A program made the translations under genes and the position numbers. A stretch of 46,530 nucleotides of DNA from Candidatus Kuenenia stuttgartensis (GTDB lineage: Bacteria > Planctomycetota > Planctomycetia > Pirellulales > UBA1268): assembly GCA_943332855.1 (NCBI GenBank), contig CALQRA010000009.1, forward strand, positions 1-46,530, given 5' to 3'. Within the stretch, counting starts at the first letter, position 1. Every line of letters begins with the position of its first letter. Of this stretch, positions 41,717 to 46,530 are shown one piece after another. The notes beneath the pieces were generated by a model. It did no database searches. It was not told where the DNA came from and was given only the letters and a program-made list of their open reading frames with translations.

Positions 41717-43135
41717 TCACGCCCTCTGGCCGACGGCCAGGAGCGGGGCGATCCGGCGGGCGGCGAGCCGCAGCCGGGCCTCATTCTCGATCAGGGCCAT
41801 CCGCACGAAACCCTCGCCCGAAGGCCCGAACCCGGCGCCCGGGCTGACGGCGACATCGGCCTCTTCGAGCAATCGGGCGGCAAAGGCCATGCTGTTGGGC
41901 GGCCCGGCATCCGCTCCGGTCGCCGTGGGGACCAGCCCCGCCGCCGGCTTCCCCGCCGGGGCGAGGGGAGGAATCGGTGCCCAGACGAACATCCCCGCCC
42001 GCGGCGGCGTCACCGGCCAGCCGATACGAGCCAGTTCGCTGCAGAGGACATCGCGCCGCCGCTGATAGACGTGGGCCTGGGTATCGACGGCGTCGTCCCC
42101 CTCCCGCAGCGCCGTGATCGCAGCGATCTGGATCGGGCGGAACATCCCGTAGTCGTACGACGTCTTCACCGTCGCCAGGGCGAGGACCAAGTCGCGGTTT
42201 CCGGCACAGAAGCCGACCCGCCATCCGGCCATGTTGTAGCCCTTACTCATCGTCGTGAACTCGACCGCACACCGCTTCGCCCCGTCGACGGCTAGGAGGC
42301 TCGGCGGTCGGTAACCATCGAAGGCGATGTCGGCGTAGGCCAGATCGGAGGCGACAAGGAAGGAGTGGCGACGGGCCAGCGCGATCAGCTCAACGTAGAA
42401 CTCGTGCGGGCGCGGATCGGCGGTCGTCGTGCCGGCGCCCTCCGCCAGCACCGTGCCGGTCGGATTGTGGGGAAAGCTCACGATCACGAGCTTCGGCACC
42501 CGCGTGGCACAAAGCCGCGACACGCCCGCCAGGAACGCCGCCGGATCGGTCGTCTCGACGGCGACCGGGCGTCCCCCGGCCAGCACCACCGCCGAGAGAT
42601 GGGCCGGGTAGGTCGGCGCGGGAGCGACGACGTCATCTCCGGGGCCGACAACCGCCAGGCAGAGATGCCCCATCCCCTCTTTCGAGCCGAGCGTGCAAAG
42701 CACCTCCGCTTCCGGGTCGAGCATCACCCCCCACCGGCGCCGGTAGCGTGCGGCCACCTCGCGCCGCAGGGCGTCCATCCCCAGCGGCGAGGCATAGCCG
42801 TGATTGCGGGGATCGTTGGCCGCCTCGGTGAGCCGGTCGATGATCGACTGCACCGGGGGATCGGACGGATTCCCCATGCTCATGTCGATGACATCGCGGC
42901 CAGCCCGGCGGGCGTCGTAGGTGAGCTGGTTGATCCGCGTGAACGGATAAGGGGCGAGGGCCGCGAGCCGGTTCGCCAGGCCGACGGCCTCCCGCGGATC
43001 TCCGCCGCCAGTCGAATGACTCGCTGGCTGAGAGGGATCGGCTGCGGCGCCGCTTCCCTCCCCAGACGATCCTGCCGCGGATCCGCCAGCGGGGCTGGGG
43101 CTGGAGTTGGACCGAGACGACGGGGACGGCAGCAT
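41717..43135 (-). CDS. PLP-dependent class I/II aminotransferase
   Basis: A 472-residue protein from the ATG at 43135. The first 50 or so residues are a Ser/Pro/Gly-rich low-complexity extension not found in relatives. The fold-type I aminotransferase then starts at about 55 (LANRLAALAPYPFTRINQL) and includes MSMGNPSDPP, TLGSKEGMGHL, PAPTYPAH, VSFPHNPTGTV, SDLAYADIAFDGY, the PLP-lysine motif TTMSKGYNMAGWRVGF, and PRAGMFVWAPIP. It resembles the alanine/LL-diaminopimelate/aspartate aminotransferase group of type 'DapC/YfdZ'; the amino donor is not determinable here. Convergent with the sigma factor gene, with 31 bases between stops. Confidence 0.9.
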   Translation of the reverse strand: MLPSPSSRSNSSPSPAGGSAAGSSGEGSGAAADPSQPASHSTGGGDPREAVGLANRLAALAPYPFTRINQLTYDARRAGRDVIDMSMGNPSDPPVQSIIDRLTEAANDPRNHGYASPLGMDALRREVAARYRRRWGVMLDPEAEVLCTLGSKEGMGHLCLAVVGPGDDVVAPAPTYPAHLSAVVLAGGRPVAVETTDPAAFLAGVSRLCATRVPKLVIVSFPHNPTGTVLAEGAGTTTADPRPHEFYVELIALARRHSFLVASDLAYADIAFDGYRPPSLLAVDGAKRCAVEFTTMSKGYNMAGWRVGFCAGNRDLVLALATVKTSYDYGMFRPIQIAAITALREGDDAVDTQAHVYQRRRDVLCSELARIGWPVTPPRAGMFVWAPIPPLAPAGKPAAGLVPTATGADAGPPNSMAFAARLLEEADVAVSPGAGFGPSGEGFVRMALIENEARLRLAARRIAPLLAVGQRA

Positions 43136-43242
43136 GAAGCGTTTTTCCAGGAAGGAAACCGCTCGGAGTCTACATCCGCAGTCCCCCCTTCCGCCAGCGG
43201 TGCCGGGTCACCCGACCCCACCGGCAGGCTGGGGCAACAACC

Positions 43243-45336
43243 TCACCGTGCCGCGGCGGGGGCATCAAATGACGCCGGGCGGACCCCCGAATCGGCGGAG
43301 GGCGGGGCCACGGCCCGGCGGCTCCCAGCGCGGGGCCGGGAGAGCTCGTCTTGCTCCTGCTTCGAGAGCGTCGGCTGCGCACCGGATGCCGGCGGCCCAC
43401 CGGCGGCCCCACGGGCCAGGGCCGCCCCATCGGCAGCCGTGGCCGACTGGCTCGTGCCGGCGAGGAAGTTGTCGATCGCCGCCCCCTCGCGAAGATGGGT
43501 GAAATAACGCCCCATCTCGATCCGCTGCTTCTTGTCCTCGATGTCGACATACAGCTCGTCGCGGACCTCCTCGAAGCGCACCTGCTGCGGGTCGGAGAAG
43601 CCCTCGCAGAAGAAGACCATGAAGCGGTCGGCGATCTGCACCACGCCGGAGAGCTCCCCCGGCTTGAGTGCAAACACCTCACGCTCGAGGGCGGGCTGGC
43701 CACCGAAGCGCTGAATCGGCGGCACCTCGCCGCGCAGGGAACGGGTCGTCGGATCGACGGAGTATTTCTCGGCGAGATCGCCGATCCGCTCGACGCTCGG
43801 ATTCTGACGGGCAAGCTGCCACACCTCCTGCGCGCGGCGCTGGGTGTCGAGGATCACGACGCGGCACTTCGCCCGCGGCCCGAACGTCGCGGCGAAGGCC
43901 TTGTCGAGGTCCTCCTGCGACACCGGCACCTTGCCGACGAGCTTCTTCAGCGCCACGGTCGGCTGGACGATGTCGTCGAGATAGTGCTTGAGGGGCACCT
44001 TATCGTCGCGCGTCACGCGCTCGAGCCAGGCCGCGGTGTCGGGGGTGCCGTCGGCCCGGCGGAAGCCCATCGCCTCGGCGCCGCGCGTCACCTCCGCCTC
44101 GATGTCGGCCTGCGTGACGCTGACCTCGTTTTTCGCCATCGCTTGAGAGAGGAGGGTGCGGGTGACGAGGACCTCGAGAACATCCAGACCGTGCCGGTCG
44201 AGGCACGCCTGGCGGACACGGTCGATGCTCACCGGTGCGCCGTTGACCAGCGCCGCCACCCCCGGCAGCGTCGCCGCCCGGGCGGGATCGTTCATGACGT
44301 TGTCGACCTTCGCCCCCTCTTGGAGGCGGCGGAAAACCGAGGAGGAGGCCTCCCGGCTCTTCCGCTCGTGGAGCTCCTCGGTGAGCCGCGGGCGGACATC
44401 GTCGAGCGCCACGTCGGCCGCGGGGAGATGCCCCTCGCACTTGATGATGATGAACTGGTCGGCAACCTGGACCACCGGCGAAATGCCGCCAACGGGGAGG
44501 CCGAAGGCGACGGCCTCGAACCTCGGCTCGCCGGTGTGACGGCGGATCGGCTGCACCCAGCCATTGGCGCTGGCGCTGCCGACGTCAACGGAGTGCTGGC
44601 GGGCGAAGGAGCCGAATTCGTCGGGCTTCGCGGCCACTTCGGCGCGGATCCGCTCCCCCTCAGCCGCCGTCCGCAGAACGATGATCCGCGCTTTCACGGC
44701 CGGGCCGAACTGGTGCTCGTGGGCCTCGGCGATCTCCTCCGCCGTTGGCTCGATCTCGGCGTGCGCCAGGCGGCGCAGGGCGATCATCGGCCAGACAATC
44801 TCGTCGGCGTACTGCTGCGGCGTCACACCGCGCTCGTCACGGATCAGCTCGATCCACTTCTCACGGGGAAGATTGAAGCGCTTCGCCATCGTCTCAATCT
44901 CGGCATCGACCTCCTCCGGCCCGACGGTGATCCCCTGCTTCTGGCAGCCCTGCTCGATGATCATCTTGTTGACGATCGCCTCGAGGACCGTCGCGCCGTG
45001 GCGGGCGACGCATTCTTCGGCGAGCTGCGCCTGCGGGATCTCGGCGCCATTGACCATCGCGGCGAGCTGGCGCACGGGGGCCTGCGGAGCTTTGGCGGCG
45101 GCCCCCTTCTGCCCCGCAGCGGGGCGCGCTGTGGCAGCGGGGGCCTTGCCGCGCAGCAGCGGGATCTGGGCATCGGCCTGCGAGTCGCCCGTTCCCACGC
45201 GCCAGGCGAGGCAGGCCAGGATGATGACCGCAGCGGCGAGCAGCCCCGGTGCCCCGCCGACGGTGGTGGCGGCGGAGCGGATCCCCGCAGCGGAATTGGT
45301 CACGGCAGCGACAAACGTCCCCCATGCCTGGCGCAT
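43243..45336 (-). CDS. Membrane-anchored peptidyl-prolyl isomerase with two SurA/PpiC-like modules
   Basis: A 697-residue protein. A signal anchor (PGLLAAAVIILACLAW, about 29-45) leads to an Ala/Pro-rich linker. Two homologous modules follow, each a SurA_N-like helical chaperone segment plus a parvulin rotamase. Module 1 (about 88-330): MVNGAEIPQAQLAEECVARHG, FGPAVKARIIVLRT, FARQHSVD, FGLPVGGISPVVQVADQFIIIKCEG. Module 2 (about 360-620): LVNGAPVSIDRVRQACLDRHG, FGPRAKCRVVILDT, LAEKYSVDP, FALKPGELSGVVQIADRFMVFFCEG. The matching order shows internal duplication. Likely role: folding of exported or outer-membrane proteins outside the inner membrane. The tail (about 630-697) is low complexity. Confidence 0.9.
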   Translation of the reverse strand: MRQAWGTFVAAVTNSAAGIRSAATTVGGAPGLLAAAVIILACLAWRVGTGDSQADAQIPLLRGKAPAATARPAAGQKGAAAKAPQAPVRQLAAMVNGAEIPQAQLAEECVARHGATVLEAIVNKMIIEQGCQKQGITVGPEEVDAEIETMAKRFNLPREKWIELIRDERGVTPQQYADEIVWPMIALRRLAHAEIEPTAEEIAEAHEHQFGPAVKARIIVLRTAAEGERIRAEVAAKPDEFGSFARQHSVDVGSASANGWVQPIRRHTGEPRFEAVAFGLPVGGISPVVQVADQFIIIKCEGHLPAADVALDDVRPRLTEELHERKSREASSSVFRRLQEGAKVDNVMNDPARAATLPGVAALVNGAPVSIDRVRQACLDRHGLDVLEVLVTRTLLSQAMAKNEVSVTQADIEAEVTRGAEAMGFRRADGTPDTAAWLERVTRDDKVPLKHYLDDIVQPTVALKKLVGKVPVSQEDLDKAFAATFGPRAKCRVVILDTQRRAQEVWQLARQNPSVERIGDLAEKYSVDPTTRSLRGEVPPIQRFGGQPALEREVFALKPGELSGVVQIADRFMVFFCEGFSDPQQVRFEEVRDELYVDIEDKKQRIEMGRYFTHLREGAAIDNFLAGTSQSATAADGAALARGAAGGPPASGAQPTLSKQEQDELSRPRAGSRRAVAPPSADSGVRPASFDAPAAAR

Positions 45337-45528
45337 CGAAAGCCCTCCTTGGTCGTGGCCCCGGCGTCCTGCCGGGGATGAACTCTGGGGAATCTAGGGA
45401 ACCCGGCGTCGGCGATCAAGGCGAACCGGCGCCGCGCCCCCCGGCACCGGGCCGCGTTGCGGTGATTTGTCCCCCGAGAGTAGGCTCTCGGGTCTCCCCT
45501 CCCTCCCAGGTTCCCTAGGCTGTTGCCC

Positions 45529-46233
45529 ATGGCCTCGCCCCCTCTGTCTCCGCGTGGCAACGATCCATCCCACCCGGAGTGCCTCACGATCCTGGGGCTC
45601 CTCCCGCCGGTGACGGCCGAGGACGTCAAGCAGGCCTACCTCGCCAAGGCGATGGCTGCCCATCCCGACCGGGGAGGCGATCCGGCGGAGTTTGTCCGCC
45701 TCCAGAAGGCCTACGAGGACGCGAAGGAGTTCGTCCAGTTCAAGGCGGGCAAGCTCGAATGGCTGGCCGCAAAGATCGAGGCCTACTCGCAGCAGCAGGA
45801 GGTGGTCACGGAGGCCATCGAGCGCGGTGGCGAGATCGAGATGGAGGAGGCCGACTGGCTGCGGAAGAGCTTCGGTGAGGATTTCGGCCACGTCGCCGAC
45901 AAGCTCGTCACCGTCCGTGTCCGTGGCCCGCGGGCCGATGACGTGTTCGCGATCCTCCTCGGCTTCCGCGCCGATTCGCTCAAGGATCTCGCCACCCTCG
46001 ACCTCGCCGGCGGCACGCTCACCGACGAAGGGCTTTTGCAACTGAAGGAATTGAAAAACCTCCGGGCGCTCGATCTGCGCGGCACGGCCGTCGGCAAGCT
46101 CGCTGCCGACGTACCGAAGTGGTTTGAACATCTCGAGTTCCTCGGGCTCCCGAAGGGGGCGGTGGGGATGCTGGGGCGATTCGGGATGCCGCGGCGCGTG
46201 AAGCTCGTCGTTGGCGATGCCCCGACGGCCTGA
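45529..46233 (+). CDS. J-domain protein with C-terminal leucine-rich repeats
   Basis: A 234-residue protein from the ATG at 45529. The N-terminus is a J-domain: CLTILGLLPPVTAEDVKQAY, then AMAAHPDRGGD with the HPD tripeptide at residues 45-47 that stimulates DnaK ATPase, then FVRLQKAYEDAKEF. A charged helical middle (about 65-140) leads to leucine-rich repeats (LATLDLAGGTLTDEGLLQL, LKNLRALDLRGTAVGKL, LEFLGLP). There is no Gly/Phe or zinc-finger region, so it is not a DnaJ chaperone but a specialised J-protein, probably recruiting DnaK to a partner held by the repeats. It diverges from the isomerase gene, another folding factor. Confidence 0.88.
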   Translation: MASPPLSPRGNDPSHPECLTILGLLPPVTAEDVKQAYLAKAMAAHPDRGGDPAEFVRLQKAYEDAKEFVQFKAGKLEWLAAKIEAYSQQQEVVTEAIERGGEIEMEEADWLRKSFGEDFGHVADKLVTVRVRGPRADDVFAILLGFRADSLKDLATLDLAGGTLTDEGLLQLKELKNLRALDLRGTAVGKLAADVPKWFEHLEFLGLPKGAVGMLGRFGMPRRVKLVVGDAPTA

Positions 46234-46278
46234 CCAACCCGCCGAACGATCTTCCGAGCTCCGCTCCACGGTTCCCCA

Positions 46279-46356
46279 GCCGACGCTTTCCGCTCCCACG
46301 TTTGCCGGCGAAGCTTTCCGGTCCAGCTCTCCGGCAAAGCTTTCCGATCAAGCTCC
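46279..46356 (+). repeat. Degenerate 26-bp tandem repeat, three units
   Basis: Units at 46279-46304, 46305-46330 and 46331-46356 share GCTTTCCG followed by a TCC/TCA-AGCTC-like end. Units 2 and 3 are nearly identical (CCGGCGAAGCTTTCCGGTCC versus CCGGCAAAGCTTTCCGATCA) and unit 1 is diverged. They lie directly before the ribosome-binding site of the next gene. No function can be assigned. Confidence 0.6.
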
Positions 46357-46372
46357 AATCAAGGAGGAACTG

Positions 46373-46530
46373 ATGCCCCGCCCCACCCCGATAAAGTCCT
46401 GGTGCCGCCGCTTGGCCCTCGGCGTCGTCCTCGCGGCAGCCCCGGCCATCGCCACCCGCGGCGACGATGCCGCCCCCCCGCAGGAGACGCCCGCCGTGGC
46501 CGATGAATCGCTGTCCACCGACCAGCTCGA
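46373..46530 (+). CDS. N-terminus of a secreted protein (partial, runs off the window)
   Basis: The ATG at 46373 follows a near-perfect AAGGAGG at 46361-46367. The 52 visible residues begin with a basic start (MPRPTPIKSWCRRL), a hydrophobic stretch (ALGVVLAAAPAIA) and a probable cleavage region, then an acidic/Pro mature N-terminus (DDAAPPQETPAVADE). It is an exported protein, and the family cannot be read from this part. Confidence 0.75.
   Translation, partial: MPRPTPIKSWCRRLALGVVLAAAPAIATRGDDAAPPQETPAVADESLSTDQL

Noticed and set aside
43351..45381. A 676-codon plus-strand frame opposite the isomerase gene
   Set aside because: Shadow frame: low-complexity His/Arg/Leu-rich translation, whereas the minus strand shows two parvulin modules.

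Overview
The window looks like a chromosomal segment of a planctomycete, most likely a member of the Pirellulales. The evidence is high GC by eye, a giant multi-cytochrome PSCyt/DUF1549/DUF1553 protein beside a DUF1501 protein, a PVC-type haem-binding/HEAT protein, a DUF5117-type metalloprotease, a BBP2-like porin, and many secreted proteins with Tat or Sec signals. The species assignment is inference.

Layout. 1-15 kb holds secreted and periplasmic catabolic machinery: the DUF1549/1553 and DUF1501 pair on the plus strand, a converging PVC-type cytochrome, then a metzincin-type metalloprotease coupled to a small receiver-like protein. 13.9-23 kb is mixed: a phosphotransferase-fold protein, a DsbD-like thiol-disulfide transporter with a duplicated N-terminal domain, purM, glgX, and a three-gene cluster of a His-rich lipoprotein, a Tat-exported CxxC protein and a DUF1802 protein. 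23-30 kb holds a minus-strand sugar-acid cassette (PfkB-family kinase, Ldh-family oxidoreductase, D-2-hydroxyacid dehydrogenase), then a coupled pair of outer-membrane proteins diverging from a porin.

30.2-34.5 kb is the accessory part. A complete-looking group II intron with its reverse transcriptase/maturase lies between two copies of a hairpin-forming intergenic element of about 78 bp. Next come a cysteine desulfurase and, upstream of it, a wrecked IS3-family transposase abutting the first codons of a truncated NAD-dependent epimerase gene in an AT-richer patch.

34.5-39.1 kb is the classical translation operon infC-rpmI-rplT-pheS-pheT (minus strand), with an AUC start codon on infC and a short PheT that lacks the N-terminal tRNA-binding domain. 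A gene-free gap of about 1.07 kb separates it from a divergent sigma-70 family gene with N-terminal helix-turn-helix modules. The half of the gap nearest that gene is packed with strong hairpins and is the best candidate for an undescribed structured RNA or leader. The right end holds an aminotransferase, a tandem-domain peptidyl-prolyl isomerase, a J-domain/leucine-rich-repeat protein and the start of another secreted protein.

No CRISPR array, rRNA gene or tRNA gene was recognised.
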